A stretch of 64,000 nucleotides of DNA from Halobacterium rubrum (GCF_021729015.1 NZ_JAJQQZ010000001.1:372001-436000), one strand, 5' to 3'. Numbered from the stretch's first letter, positions 31,979 to 40,750 are shown. Numbers and translations are program-made. Notes: generated by a model not told the origin, from the sequence alone.

Positions 31979-34240
31979 ATGACCGACGGCGACGCGCCCG
32001 ACGCGACACCACTGTACGAGGAGTGGTCGCTGCACGGCGCCGACCGGTACGCGACCGACGACCTCCGGGCGCTCAGCCGCTACCTCGGCCTCGAAGGTGA
32101 CGACCTGCGCGCGTGCCTGAATCAGGCCGCTGACGTGGTCGACGTCCCCGCCGAGGACGGCCGGGGGCTGGTCGTGCCGCTGCACGGCGAGGACACGCCG
32201 GCGCCGACCAGCGAGTACGTCGTCTGGGACGCCGACGCGGACGCAGTCGGCTACTTCGACGAGACCTTCGGCATCAGCGGCACGAACAGCCGGGCGCCTC
32301 TCGACGACGTGGTCGCCACCGAAATCGCCCACCGGGTGCGGTTCTGGCACCCTGACCACGCTCCCGACAGCGACGCGGACGCCGCCGCCGCCGACCCGCT
32401 GGGGGGCGCCGACGTGCCAGACGCGATTCGCGCCAGCGACCCGCTCGCCGGCCGCGACCGCCGCGCGTTCTTCGACGCCCTCCGCGAGACTGTCCGGGGC
32501 GAGCGGACGGCCGAGCGCGACCAGACCCGCGACGCGCACGCCGACGCCGACCTCGGCCAGCTCGTCGGCGAGCGCGCCGTCGACGGCCCGTTCGTGCTCG
32601 TGTCGACGACCGCCCAGTCCGACCGGCCGGCGGACGTGCGCGTCCAGTACGCGCCCGAGGACGGCGGCGCGCCGGCGGACGTCGACCTCGTCGCCGCCTT
32701 CGACCTCTACCCGGACAACCGCGTGCTCGTCGACGCGTTCCACGGCGACTTCCCGTTCCCCGCCCGCGTCGCGAGCGTCGACGGCCCCCTCGTGACGCTC
32801 CGGCCCGCGTGGGAGCGCGTCGACGACCCCGAGCGCGTCGCCGCGGCGCTCGAGGACGCCGACCCGTTCTGGCTGCGCGGCCTCCTCAATCCCGTCCCGT
32901 ACGCTCGCCGGCTGGACGCCCTCGACGCGGTCTGGGAGACGCCGGCGAAGCGCCGGCTGCTCACAGGCGAGCGCGACCTGTCGTTCTCGCGGCCGCCGAA
33001 CCGCCGGCGCGCCGACCTCGCGCTCGACGACCACCAGCAGCGGGCGCTGGCGTGGGCGGTCGCCGCCGACGACGTGGTCTGCATCCACGGCCCGCCGGGA
33101 ACGGGGAAGACGCGGACGCTGGCCGCCGCCGTCGCCGAGTCTGTCGCGCGCGGCGAGCGCGTGCTCGTGACCGCCCACTCGAATCAGGCCGTCGACAACC
33201 TCCTCGTCGGCGACAGCACGCCCGACGAGGTCGACGACGGCTCCCTGCACGGCGTGCTCGGCGACAACCCTGAAGTCGACGTCGCGCGGTACGGCAGCCA
33301 CTCCCGGAACCGGGTGGTCGACGAGCACTACCGCCAGCGCGGCGTCGACTCGGCCGACGTGGTCGCAGCGACGACGAACGGTGCCGCCGCCTTCGACCAG
33401 GACGCCTTCGACGTCGCGGTCGTCGACGAGGCGACGCAGGCGTCCCGCGCCGCCACCGCCATCGCCGTGAACGCCGCCGAGACGCTCGTGCTCGCCGGCG
33501 ACCACCGCCAGCTCCCGCCCTACGGCGTCCGGGAGGGCGGGGCGGGCGAGATGCGGCCGTCGCTGTTCGAGACGCTGGTCGACCGCTACGGCGACGACGT
33601 CGCCGTCCTGCTCGCGCGCCAGTACCGGATGCACGACGCCATCGCCGGCTTCCCGGACGAGGCGTTCTACGGCGGCCGCCTCGAGACCGCCGCGGAGGCG
33701 GCCGACCGAACCGTCGATGGCCTCTCCGCCGTCGACCTGTTCGACGTCACGGGGGACGAGCGCCGGGAGGAGCGCGGCGCGAGCGTCCGGAACGCGGCGG
33801 AAGCGTCGGTCGTCGCCGACCGCGTCGAGACGCTCCTCGGCGTCGGCGTCGACCCGGGCGACGTGGGCGTCATCGCTGCGTACAGCGGACAGGTCTCCGA
33901 GATTCGGGGCGTGCTCGCCGACCGGGGCCTCGACCGGCCCGCGCTCACGGTCGACACCGTCGACTCCTTCCAGGGCGGCGAGCGCGAGGCCGTCGTCGTG
34001 TCGTTCGCGCGCAGCAACGACGCAAGCGACGCCGGCTTCCTCGAACACCCCGAGGAGGGGCCGCGCCGGCTGAACGTCGCGCTCACCCGGGCGCGCCGCC
34101 ACCTCTCGCTGGTCGGCGACTGGACGACGCTCACCGAACCGGCCAGCCACCGCAGCCCCGAGGAGAGCTGTGCGGCCGTCTACGCCGACCTCCACGACTC
34201 CCTCGCCGGCCACGCCGACGCCCGGCTGCACAGCCGGTAG
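31979..34240 (+). CDS. Superfamily 1 helicase (DNA2/UPF1/SMUBP-2-like)
   Basis: 753 aa. Motifs are in order: I (CIHGPPGTGKTRTLAAAVAE), Ia (VLVTAHSNQAVDNLL), II (VAVVDEATQASRAATAIAV, DEAT box), III (LVLAGDHRQLPPYG), IV (LLARQYRMHDAIAGFPDEAF), V (VDTVDSFQGGEREAVVVSFA) and VI (LNVALTRARRHLSLVGD). The N-terminal 330 residues are a beta-rich domain that may bind nucleic acid. It likely unwinds RNA or DNA. It is transcribed away from the CHAT pseudo-protease gene; the shared 102-nt gap probably holds both promoters. Confidence 0.92.
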   Translation: MTDGDAPDATPLYEEWSLHGADRYATDDLRALSRYLGLEGDDLRACLNQAADVVDVPAEDGRGLVVPLHGEDTPAPTSEYVVWDADADAVGYFDETFGISGTNSRAPLDDVVATEIAHRVRFWHPDHAPDSDADAAAADPLGGADVPDAIRASDPLAGRDRRAFFDALRETVRGERTAERDQTRDAHADADLGQLVGERAVDGPFVLVSTTAQSDRPADVRVQYAPEDGGAPADVDLVAAFDLYPDNRVLVDAFHGDFPFPARVASVDGPLVTLRPAWERVDDPERVAAALEDADPFWLRGLLNPVPYARRLDALDAVWETPAKRRLLTGERDLSFSRPPNRRRADLALDDHQQRALAWAVAADDVVCIHGPPGTGKTRTLAAAVAESVARGERVLVTAHSNQAVDNLLVGDSTPDEVDDGSLHGVLGDNPEVDVARYGSHSRNRVVDEHYRQRGVDSADVVAATTNGAAAFDQDAFDVAVVDEATQASRAATAIAVNAAETLVLAGDHRQLPPYGVREGGAGEMRPSLFETLVDRYGDDVAVLLARQYRMHDAIAGFPDEAFYGGRLETAAEAADRTVDGLSAVDLFDVTGDERREERGASVRNAAEASVVADRVETLLGVGVDPGDVGVIAAYSGQVSEIRGVLADRGLDRPALTVDTVDSFQGGEREAVVVSFARSNDASDAGFLEHPEEGPRRLNVALTRARRHLSLVGDWTTLTEPASHRSPEESCAAVYADLHDSLAGHADARLHSR

Positions 34241-34306
34241 GCTGCGGGGGCCGCGTCCGACCGCCTGCCACCCACAGCCAAGACCCCGGGCGTTCTAGGC
34301 GAGGGC

Positions 34307-35374
34307 GTGACTGCCCTGCTCGTCTACGGCGCCTACGGCTACACCGGCGAACTGGTCGCCGGGGAACTCTGCTCGCGCGGCCACGACCCGGTGCTCGCGG
34401 GCCGGAACGGCGCGAAGCTCGGCCGCGTCGGCACCCGGCTCGGCTGCGAGACGCGCGCGTTCCCGGTCAAGGACGCCGACGGCCATCTCGACGGCGTCGA
34501 CGTGGTCCTGAACTGCGCGGGGCCGTTCGTCGAGACGGCCGAACCGCTGGCCGACGCCTGCCTCGGGGCCGGCGTCGACTACCTCGACGTCACCGGCGAG
34601 ATTCCTGTCTTCGAGTCGCTCGCCCGGCGCGACGACGACGCCAGCGACGCCGGCGCGACGCTGCTCCCGGGCGTCGGCTTCGACGTCGTCCCGACCGACT
34701 GCCTCGCCGCCCACCTCGTCGGGCGGCTGCCCGACGCAACCCACCTCGCGCTGGGCTTCGAGCCACACGGCGGCATCTCGCCCGGGACGGCCGCCACCGC
34801 CGTCGGCCAGCTCGGCGAGGGTGGCGCCGTCCGCCGCGACGGGCGCCTGCTGTCCGTGCCGCCCGCGCACCGCCAGCGTCGCATCGACTTCGGGAACGGC
34901 ACCCGGACCGCCGTGACGTTCCCGTGGGGCGACGTCGCCACCGCCTATCGGTCGACCGGCATCCCGAACGTCGAGGTGTACATCCCCGTGCCGTCGGGCG
35001 CTCGTCGCGCACTGAAGGCGTCGAAGTACCTCGGGCCCCTCTTCGACGCCGACCCCGTGCAGGACGGCCTCCAGTCGCTCGTCCGGCGGTTCGTCGACGG
35101 CCCCGATGCCGACGAGCGCGAGACGGGCCGTGCCTACGTCTGGGGCGAAGTCAGGAACGACGCCACCGGCGAGACGGCGGTTTCCCGACTGGTCACGCCC
35201 GAGACGTACGCGTTCACCGTCGACGCCGCCAGCACCGCCGCTGAACGGACACTCGACGGCGACGCGCCCGGCGGCTACCAGACGCCCGCGACCGCCTTCG
35301 GCGCCGACTTCGTCACGACCCTCGACGGCGTCACCCGGACGGACGACGACGACGAGGACGACGACGAGAGCTAG
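34307..35374 (+). CDS. Saccharopine-dehydrogenase-like NAD(P)-binding protein (trans-acting enoyl reductase type)
   Basis: 355 aa, GTG start. The Rossmann motif YGAYGYTGELVAGEL is at the N-terminus, then VVLNCAGPFVETAEPLADAC and VDYLDVTGEIPVFESLARRD, the typical first half of the saccharopine dehydrogenase-like family. The C-terminal half is a catalytic or dimer domain. Haloarchaeal members are often called trans-acting enoyl reductase-like, but the substrate is unknown. It converges with the lipoprotein gene, with stops overlapping by 4 nt. Confidence 0.8.
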   Translation: MTALLVYGAYGYTGELVAGELCSRGHDPVLAGRNGAKLGRVGTRLGCETRAFPVKDADGHLDGVDVVLNCAGPFVETAEPLADACLGAGVDYLDVTGEIPVFESLARRDDDASDAGATLLPGVGFDVVPTDCLAAHLVGRLPDATHLALGFEPHGGISPGTAATAVGQLGEGGAVRRDGRLLSVPPAHRQRRIDFGNGTRTAVTFPWGDVATAYRSTGIPNVEVYIPVPSGARRALKASKYLGPLFDADPVQDGLQSLVRRFVDGPDADERETGRAYVWGEVRNDATGETAVSRLVTPETYAFTVDAASTAAERTLDGDAPGGYQTPATAFGADFVTTLDGVTRTDDDDEDDDES

Positions 35375-36126
35375 AGCGCGTCGACTGCGGCGTCCCCGTT
35401 GTCCGACTCCACCAGCACTCCGTGTGTGCCGTCGCCGAGTACGCCCCGTACCTCCTCCTCGTCGCCGTCGCGTTGCTCGTCCGAGAGGTCGAGCCCCTCG
35501 ATGCTCGCGTTGCCGTTGTCCGTTCGCGCCACCACCTCGGCGTCGGCGTCCGGAGACAGCGACACCGACACGTCGCCGTTGCTCGACGCCACCGTCACGT
35601 CACCGGGCAGCGGCGCCGGCACGTCGGCGGCGACCTCACCGTTGTCGGTCTCGGCCGCCGACACCGGCCCGGCCGACCGAACCGTCACGTCGCCGTTCTC
35701 CGAACTGGCCGACCCGACGCCCGCCACGTCTCGGACATCGACGTCGCCGTTGCTCGTCTCGAGGTCGCCCGTCGGCGTCCCTGCCGGCACCTGCACGTCG
35801 AAGTCCGCGCTCACGCGCCGCGTGCTCCCCTCGAGTGCGATGGAGAGGTCTCCGCTCCCGGGCGACCCGGCGACCTCGACGCCCTCGACCCGGTCCTCGC
35901 TCGGCCCGGACAGCCGCGCCGTCACCGACACCCGGTCGCCGTCGTGCGTCGACACGTCCACGTCGCCGTTCTCGCTTTGCACGCTCACCGAGGCGTCCTC
36001 GTCCGGCAGGTCGAACTCGACCTCTCGGGTGTCCTCGTACTGGTCGCCGAACAGTCCGGTCGAACAGCCCGTCAGCGCCGCCGCCGACGCAGCCGCGACT
36101 CCACTCAGGAGGGCTCGCCGATGCAT
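35371..36126 (-). CDS. DUF4097-type adhesin-like lipoprotein
   Basis: 251 aa. MHRRALLSGVAAASAAALTG ends in a lipobox with Cys20-21 (LTGC), so it is exported and lipid-anchored. The rest is a beta-helix-like series of repeats of the type V.SxNGDVxVxxxxG, seen about eight times (SENGDVDVSTHDGD, TSNGDVDVRDVAG, SSENGDVTVRSAG, ASSNGDVSVSLSPD), which defines the DUF4097 fold. It is probably on the cell surface. Function unknown. Confidence 0.85.
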   Translation of the reverse strand: MHRRALLSGVAAASAAALTGCSTGLFGDQYEDTREVEFDLPDEDASVSVQSENGDVDVSTHDGDRVSVTARLSGPSEDRVEGVEVAGSPGSGDLSIALEGSTRRVSADFDVQVPAGTPTGDLETSNGDVDVRDVAGVGSASSENGDVTVRSAGPVSAAETDNGEVAADVPAPLPGDVTVASSNGDVSVSLSPDADAEVVARTDNGNASIEGLDLSDEQRDGDEEEVRGVLGDGTHGVLVESDNGDAAVDAL

Positions 36127-36200
36127 ACTCGGTCCTCTTGCTCGAACTCCCTAATCAGTTGTCGCGTGTCTCGCGCGCTGAAACGGTGACCGGCTACCAG

Positions 36201-36285
36201 ACGAACGACACGCTACGCGGTCGTTCGTCGCTGTGTCGCTCAGAACTGGCGGCCAGAGACACAACGCTACGCGGTCGTTCGTCGC
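36201..36285. repeat. 22-bp direct repeat with palindromic core
   Basis: The 22-mer beginning ACGCTACGCGGTCGTTCGTC occurs at 36210-36231 and 36264-36285, 54 nt apart. The first copy sits in a perfect 9-bp inverted repeat: ACGAACGAC (36201-36209) against GTCGTTCGT (36220-36228). No coding sequence covers this stretch. It lies between the lipoprotein start and the tRNA-His remnant repeats, in a gap of about 330 nt. Confidence 0.7.
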
Positions 36286-36290
36286 GAAAC

Positions 36291-36390
36291 GGTCCAGGGG
36301 CGAGAATCGAACCGGAGCCAGAGGTTCCTGCTCGCTCGCGCTGGTCGCTCGCGGGCTGCCTCTGGCAGGGTTCGATCTCGCCTGCTGGAC
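36291..36390. repeat. tRNA-His 3'-end copy in a long imperfect inverted repeat
   Basis: A 23-bp stretch matching the last 22 bases of tRNA-His plus one flanking base recurs at 36291-36313 (the gene's own copy is 36455-36477). Immediately after, 36315-36322 and 36357-36364 carry GAGCCAGAGG/CCTCTGGC-type arms. At 36368-36390 a degraded inverted copy of the tRNA end follows (GGGTTCGATCTCGCCTGCTG). The whole can fold as an arm of about 31 nt with a loop of about 34-40 nt. It looks like the scar of an element that once used tRNA-His as its attachment site. Confidence 0.65.
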
Positions 36391-36455
36391 GTCACTACGT
36401 TCGAACGCTCGCGACACAGCAAGCTAGTCGCTCGCGGTTCGAGTGTATCGAGAAG

Positions 36456-36529
36456 GTCCAGGGGCGAGAATCGAACCCGCGTCTCAGCCTCCACAAGGCT
36501 GAAGGATAGTCCACTACCCTACCCCGGAC
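36456..36529 (-). tRNA. tRNA-His (anticodon GUG)
   Basis: On the minus strand the anticodon stem CAGCC/GGCTG closes the loop TTGTGGA, giving anticodon GTG. The acceptor stem TCCGGGG pairs with CCCTGGA with one G-U pair, and an extra 5' G pairs with the 3' C73, so the tRNA-His-specific G-1 is encoded in the gene. The T arm reads GCGGGTTCGATTCTCGC. No intron. Its 3' end is duplicated at 36291-36313. Confidence 0.95.
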
Positions 36530-36618
36530 ACTGCACTCGGTCGTAGCAGGCTGGAATTCAAATACGTTACGACCTCGGGCAGACGATACGCTTTTCCACG
36601 AACCCGGCGTATCGACGG

Positions 36619-37077
36619 GTGACTGTGGCCGTCACGGACAAAATCTACGTGAAGAACCACCGGCAGATCGCCTCCCAGCTCGACACCCGGTTCCCCAAGT
36701 CGGCGTTCAGCGGTGCAACCCTCGACATCCTGTTCACCGGGGACCTCTCCGAGCTGAACGACGCGACCCGGGACTCCGTCCTGGAGTTCGCCGAGGACTT
36801 CCTGGACTGCGACTGCGACTCGAACCCCTACTGCGGCCACCCCGAGGAGAAGTTCGTGGAGTACCTGCTGGACCTCCGCGCGCAGGGCCTCGACCCCGAG
36901 TCGATGGTGGACGTGATGACCGACGACTACATGGTGTACGCCTACCCCGGCGACCTCTACTCGTTCCTCGACAACGCCATCCGCACGCTGGAGGCCGTCG
37001 AGGAGCTCGCCGAGGTAGACGGCCGCCACGAGCAGGCCGACCGCGCCAGCCGGAAGAAGCGCGAGCTCAGTCGCTGA
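36619..37077 (+). CDS. Conserved haloarchaeal hypothetical protein (possibly DUF5814)
   Basis: 152 aa, GTG start at 36619. The opening KIYVKNHRQIASQLDTRFPK, then SAFSGATLDILFTGDLSELN, looks like a conserved haloarchaeal domain (I think DUF5814, but cannot check). A cysteine pattern CDCDSNPYCGHPEE may bind metal. The C-terminus is helical and basic (RASRKKRELSR). It converges with the ProRS-like gene, overlapping by 11 nt. Function unknown. Confidence 0.65.
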   Translation: MTVAVTDKIYVKNHRQIASQLDTRFPKSAFSGATLDILFTGDLSELNDATRDSVLEFAEDFLDCDCDSNPYCGHPEEKFVEYLLDLRAQGLDPESMVDVMTDDYMVYAYPGDLYSFLDNAIRTLEAVEELAEVDGRHEQADRASRKKRELSR

Positions 37078-38389
37078 CGCCGCTGTCGGCGGCGCGACTG
37101 CCGCTGCCGGCGAACCGCTCCACGAACGCGGCCACCTCGTCGACGGCCAGCTTCTCCGTCCCCGACGCCGTCTCCACGTCGACGACGCCGTCCTCGCGGT
37201 ACGTGTTCCCGACCACGACTTTGGCGGGGATGCCGAGCAGGCCGCTCTCGGCGAAGCGCTCGCCCACGGACAGCCCCGCATCTTCGTCGTACAGCAGGAC
37301 GTCCTCGCGCCCGCAGTCGTCGTGGATGCGTTCGGCGACGCCTAGCACCTCGCTGTCGTCGCCGACGGGGACGATGGCGGCGCGGTAGGGCGCGACGCTC
37401 CCCCAGTCGGTGACGGGCCACGCGAGGTTGTCGGGGCTGCCGTGTTGCTGGCCGAGCGTCTGGAGCAGGCGGTCGACGCCCAGTCCGTAGCTCCCCATCT
37501 CGACGGAGCGCTCGTCGCCGTCCGCCGTGTCGACGGTGAAGTCCATCGCCTGGGAGTACCGGGTGCCGAGCTGGAATACGTGCCCGACCTCGATGCCGTC
37601 GCTCGCGGCGAGCGACCCGCCGCACTCGGGGCAGGCGTCGTCCGCGTCGTACTCGTCGAAGCCGTCGTGTTCGTCGGTGACACCGAACCGACAGCCCGCA
37701 CCCGTGCAGTAGACGAGCCGGTCGCTGTCGCCGCCGGCGTCCGCGACGGGCGCGACGAACTCCTCGGAGGTCGCGCCGCCCATCACCCCTGCGTCTGCCT
37801 CGACGATTGCGTACTCCAGTCCCACGTCGTCGAGGGCGCGCTCGTAGGCCGCCCGGACCTCCCGGTACGTCTCCCGGAGTCCGGCCTCGTCGGCGTGGAC
37901 GCTGTAGGCGTCCTTCATCGTGAACTCCTTCGTGCGAACGAGTCCGTTCCGGGCGTGGTCGTCCCGGAATTTCGACTCGACCTGGTAGACCAGCAGGGGG
38001 AGGTCGTGGTGGCTCCGCACCGGCCCGTCCAGCAGGTTGACGACGCCCTCCTCGTGGCTGGGCGCGAGACACATCGCCTGCCCGTCGCGGTTCTCCAGCG
38101 TGAACATCTCGCCCTCGAAGCCACCCCAGCGGCCGCTCTCCCGCCAGCGGTCTGCGTACTGGAGGCCGGGCAGCCGCACGCGCTGGCCGCCGATGCTGTC
38201 CATCGCTGCGACGACCCTGTCGGTGAGCTTCGCCCGGACGCGCTGGCCAGCGGGCGTCACCGCCCACAGCCCGCTGCCGAACCCCCGAATCAGGCCCGCA
38301 CGGACGAGCAGCTTCGCCGCCTCGGACCCCGCGCCGGGCGTCTCCCGGGTCGCGGGCAGGAACAGGTCGCTACGCCGCACGCCACTCAC
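37067..38389 (-). CDS. Bacterial-type prolyl-tRNA-synthetase-like protein (no editing domain)
   Basis: 440 aa. Class II core motifs resemble bacterial ProRS: RRSDLFLPATRETP, LLVRAGLIRGFGSGLW, motif 2 region CLAPSHEEGVVNLL and VYQVESKFRDD, RTKEFTMKDAYSVH, and motif 3 MGSYGLGVDRLLQTL. A C-terminal anticodon-binding-like domain follows (YRAAIVPVGDD onward). Instead of the large bacterial editing insert there is a short Cys-rich module (CTGAGCRF, then CPECGG). Haloarchaea make Pro-tRNA with an archaeal-type ProRS, so this may be a second synthetase, an editing-related or an amino-acid-transfer enzyme. Confidence 0.82.
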   Translation of the reverse strand: MSGVRRSDLFLPATRETPGAGSEAAKLLVRAGLIRGFGSGLWAVTPAGQRVRAKLTDRVVAAMDSIGGQRVRLPGLQYADRWRESGRWGGFEGEMFTLENRDGQAMCLAPSHEEGVVNLLDGPVRSHHDLPLLVYQVESKFRDDHARNGLVRTKEFTMKDAYSVHADEAGLRETYREVRAAYERALDDVGLEYAIVEADAGVMGGATSEEFVAPVADAGGDSDRLVYCTGAGCRFGVTDEHDGFDEYDADDACPECGGSLAASDGIEVGHVFQLGTRYSQAMDFTVDTADGDERSVEMGSYGLGVDRLLQTLGQQHGSPDNLAWPVTDWGSVAPYRAAIVPVGDDSEVLGVAERIHDDCGREDVLLYDEDAGLSVGERFAESGLLGIPAKVVVGNTYREDGVVDVETASGTEKLAVDEVAAFVERFAGSGSRAADSGVSD

Positions 38390-38588
38390 CCCCGGTCACG
38401 GCGCTGGCGTCGCTGGTGGTGGTCGTCGCTTCGAACGCCGTTGCTCGTGTTCGCCGCGAGAAGCAGTAGCTATGCGCCTGCCGGAACGCGTCCACGGGCC
38501 CGACTGGACCCCTGGAGTGACTCGACTAGCACGTCCGACGCTTCAGCTCCCCACACAAAAAGGGTTCCCCGGCCGTGGGACGCCCTCC

Positions 38589-39005
38589 CTACCCGAGCTG
38601 GTAGGGTTCGTCCTCGTCGTCTAGCTCCTCGAGGTGGACGACCTCCTCGACGTCGTCCTCGCCGTCCAGCCGGTCCCGGAGGTGGTCGATGTACGCCTTC
38701 TGCTCGTCGAGCTGTTCGCGGAGGTGTTCGGCCTCCAGTTCGAGGCGCTCGTGCTCGCGCACGAAGCTCTTCGACACCTCGACGGTCGGCGGGAAGTCGC
38801 CGTCGCCGTCGCCGCCGCCGCCGCTTCCGGCGCCCGCGCCGCTCTCGGGCACCACCTCGACCTTGCCGTCGTGGGTGACCAGCGTGTCCACGTAGTCACG
38901 AAAGACGGCGGACAGCGAGAGGTCGCGCTCCTCGGCGATGTCCCGCAGCGCGTCGAAGGCGTCCTCGTTCACGCGGAACGAGATGGTCTTGTTCTTGTTC
39001 CCCAT
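38589..39005 (-). CDS. Ribbon-helix-helix protein with coiled-coil tail
   Basis: 138 aa. The ribbon-helix-helix lies at residues 5-45 (NKTISFRVNEDAFDALRDIA, then SLSAVFRDYVDTLV). A Gly-rich linker is followed by a coiled coil (VSKSFVREHERLELEAEHLR) and an acidic C-terminus. CTTAAG at 39032-39037, about 29 nt before the ATG, gives a leaderless promoter. A DNA-binding regulator with an oligomerising tail; targets unknown. The 199-nt gap downstream (38390-38588) shows no gene. Confidence 0.8.
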   Translation of the reverse strand: MGNKNKTISFRVNEDAFDALRDIAEERDLSLSAVFRDYVDTLVTHDGKVEVVPESGAGAGSGGGGDGDGDFPPTVEVSKSFVREHERLELEAEHLREQLDEQKAYIDHLRDRLDGEDDVEEVVHLEELDDEDEPYQLG

Positions 39006-39051
39006 TTGCGAGGGAGTGTCGGCCGGAACGTCTTAAGCGTTTGTCAGACGT

Positions 39052-39642
39052 TCACGCGTCGGCCGGGACGTCTGCTTCTGTATCGAAGTCCTCCAGCGCG
39101 TCGAGGACCGCCTGCCGGTACGCCGAGAGGTCCTCGCCGTACTCGGCGCGGGCGCGCTCGGCGTACTCGTTGCCCTCCTCGTCGAAGGCCTCGACGCGGT
39201 CGAGCGTGCGCTCGGCGGCCTCCACGACCCAGCGGTCGCGGACGGCCTCGTCGACCATCGTGATGGACTCCGGCCGCAGGGAGACGTTCACGGACCCGTC
39301 GTCGGTCTCGAAGGTCCGTGGCTTCCCGACCACGGCGACGTACGTCGGCGTCTCGGCGTCCCGCAGCGTCGACGCCGCCTCGGGCTGGTACTGGCCGGCG
39401 TACACGAAGAACGTCCCCGTCGGGTCGACGACGCGGCCGCGCCAGTACTCCGAGTCCTCGCCGATGTCCTCGGTCTCGGTGAGCGTCCCGGCGACGAACA
39501 CGCGGTTCGAGCGCTCTCCCGTCGGCAGCAGCGCGTACAGCGGCGCGCGCTCGTCGTCGGACTCCTTGAACGTGAACGTGGCGTCGTTGAACTCGGCTGC
39601 GAAGACGCGTCGCGCGACCTCGCGGGTAGGTGCTCCACTCAT
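39052..39642 (-). CDS. rpap3: RPA-associated protein (Rpap3-type)
   Basis: 196 aa. The protein begins MSGAPTREVARRVFAAEFND and contains an OB-fold-like core (RVFVAGTLTETEDIGEDSEY; RVVDPTGTFFVYAGQYQPEA; YVAVVGKPRTFETDDGSVNV). This matches the RPA-associated family (COG3390) that partners the haloarchaeal single-stranded DNA-binding protein. It directly follows the RPA gene with no gap, as in the rpa3-rpap3 operon of Haloferax. It should act in replication and repair. Confidence 0.88.
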   Translation of the reverse strand: MSGAPTREVARRVFAAEFNDATFTFKESDDERAPLYALLPTGERSNRVFVAGTLTETEDIGEDSEYWRGRVVDPTGTFFVYAGQYQPEAASTLRDAETPTYVAVVGKPRTFETDDGSVNVSLRPESITMVDEAVRDRWVVEAAERTLDRVEAFDEEGNEYAERARAEYGEDLSAYRQAVLDALEDFDTEADVPADA

Positions 39643-40575
39643 TTACATCGACCTCGCTCGAATCAGCACGGATTCCGGGTCTGGCTGGTCGTCCAGCAGC
39701 GTCGTCTCGTTCGCGAGCACGTAGCGGCCGAACGTCGGCCCAGTGACCCGGTAGTACTTCCCCAGAATCTTCGCGCGCATCTCGTCGGCGACGACGGTCG
39801 TGTCGAGGGCGTCTTTGGCCATCTGTTTGGCCTCCTCGAGGCCGATGTCCGTGAGGTCCTCCGTGGCTTCCTCGTCGAAGATGACCTCGTGGACGTCCGT
39901 GCCGTCGTCGAGCACGCCCTTGATGCGGAGGTCGAACTCGCCCTCGACCTCGCCGTGCTCGTTACAGCGGCCGTTCTGGAGGACGCGCGTGCAGTCCTCC
40001 TCCGGGCAGCGCTTGATGAGGCCGCTCCCGGACTGGACGTCCACGAGCGCGCCCTCGACCTCGTCCTCGTTGTCGCCGACTTCGAACTCCTCGTCGACCT
40101 CCTCGATGGTCGTCGTCTTGTTCAGTTTCACCGAGTACCGGCCCTCGTACTCGTCGGTGACGACGTTCCCGAGCCGGTACGTCTTGCCCTCCTCGAGGTT
40201 GGCGAGGTCCGACTTGGCCCACTTCGTGAACTTGATGGTACCAGTCGGGTCGCCGAGCAGGCCGACCTGCCCGACGGAGTCCGAGCGGGGCTCCCAGAGC
40301 TCCACGACTTTCGCCGTGATGTCCACCCACTGCTCGGCCTCGTCGACGTCCTCGACTTCGACGGTGTCGTTGCCGCCACCGCCGGCGAGGTCGTCGCGGT
40401 CGAGGCCGGCCTCGTCGAGGTAGTGGTTCTCGACGCTGCGGCGGGCCTCGTCTACCGGGACCTTGTACTCCGTAACCAGTTTCTCCAGCCGTGCTTCCAC
40501 GTCGTCGACGGTCGCGTCGACGTGCTCCGAGAGGTCGTCGTGGACCTCCTGAGCCGTATCTGAAAGGTCGCTCAT
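39643..40575 (-). CDS. rpa3: Replication protein A (single-stranded DNA-binding, Rpa3-type)
   Basis: 310 aa from ATG 40575. An N-terminal helical part (ARLEKLVTEYKVPVDEARRS) is followed by OB folds (WVDITAKVVELWEPRSDSVG; YRLGNVVTDEYEGRYSVKLN) and a zinc finger (RCPEEDCTRVLQNGRCNEHG). Length and partner gene match Rpa3 of haloarchaea, not the longer Rpa1. It coats single-stranded DNA in replication and repair. A TATA box (TTTAAAT, 40640-40646) lies 65 nt upstream. A longer open frame beyond 40575 has no support. Confidence 0.9.
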   Translation of the reverse strand: MSDLSDTAQEVHDDLSEHVDATVDDVEARLEKLVTEYKVPVDEARRSVENHYLDEAGLDRDDLAGGGGNDTVEVEDVDEAEQWVDITAKVVELWEPRSDSVGQVGLLGDPTGTIKFTKWAKSDLANLEEGKTYRLGNVVTDEYEGRYSVKLNKTTTIEEVDEEFEVGDNEDEVEGALVDVQSGSGLIKRCPEEDCTRVLQNGRCNEHGEVEGEFDLRIKGVLDDGTDVHEVIFDEEATEDLTDIGLEEAKQMAKDALDTTVVADEMRAKILGKYYRVTGPTFGRYVLANETTLLDDQPDPESVLIRARSM

Positions 40576-40639
40576 GGTCGTGTGTCCGTCTCCGCGTGTG
40601 TTTCGATGGGAGACGTATCGGTGTTGACTCCCGACCACC

Positions 40640-40646
40640 TTTAAAT
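40640..40646 (-). promoter_or_regulatory. TATA box of the rpa3-rpap3 operon
   Basis: TTTAAAT lies 65 nt upstream of the rpa3 start on the minus strand, flanked by G/A-rich sequence that can act as a BRE. It predicts a transcript start near 40615 and a leader of about 40 nt. Confidence 0.55.
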
Positions 40647-40750
40647 CTCCGCAACCGGGGTGAAAGTGGTCGGCAGGCGGCCGGAGACAGGCATTTGGGC
40701 CGCCCCGTCGAACTGCAGTCCATGCACCACTCGACCGGGGGACCGGCGCC

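Noticed and set aside
31877-34231. Upstream extension of the CHAT-paralogue reading frame by about 785 codons
   Set aside because: It is antisense to the SF1 helicase, whose motifs are unmistakable. High GC keeps the antisense frame open, and the length of the tandem paralogues fixes the start at 31876.
36210-36285. CRISPR-like pair of 22-bp repeats with a 32-nt spacer
   Set aside because: Only two copies, one inside a palindrome, with no leader or cas genes anywhere in the window.
38390-38588. Possible small gene between the ProRS-like and ribbon-helix-helix genes
   Set aside because: The frames here have no plausible start, codon pattern or overlap with neighbours; treated as intergenic.
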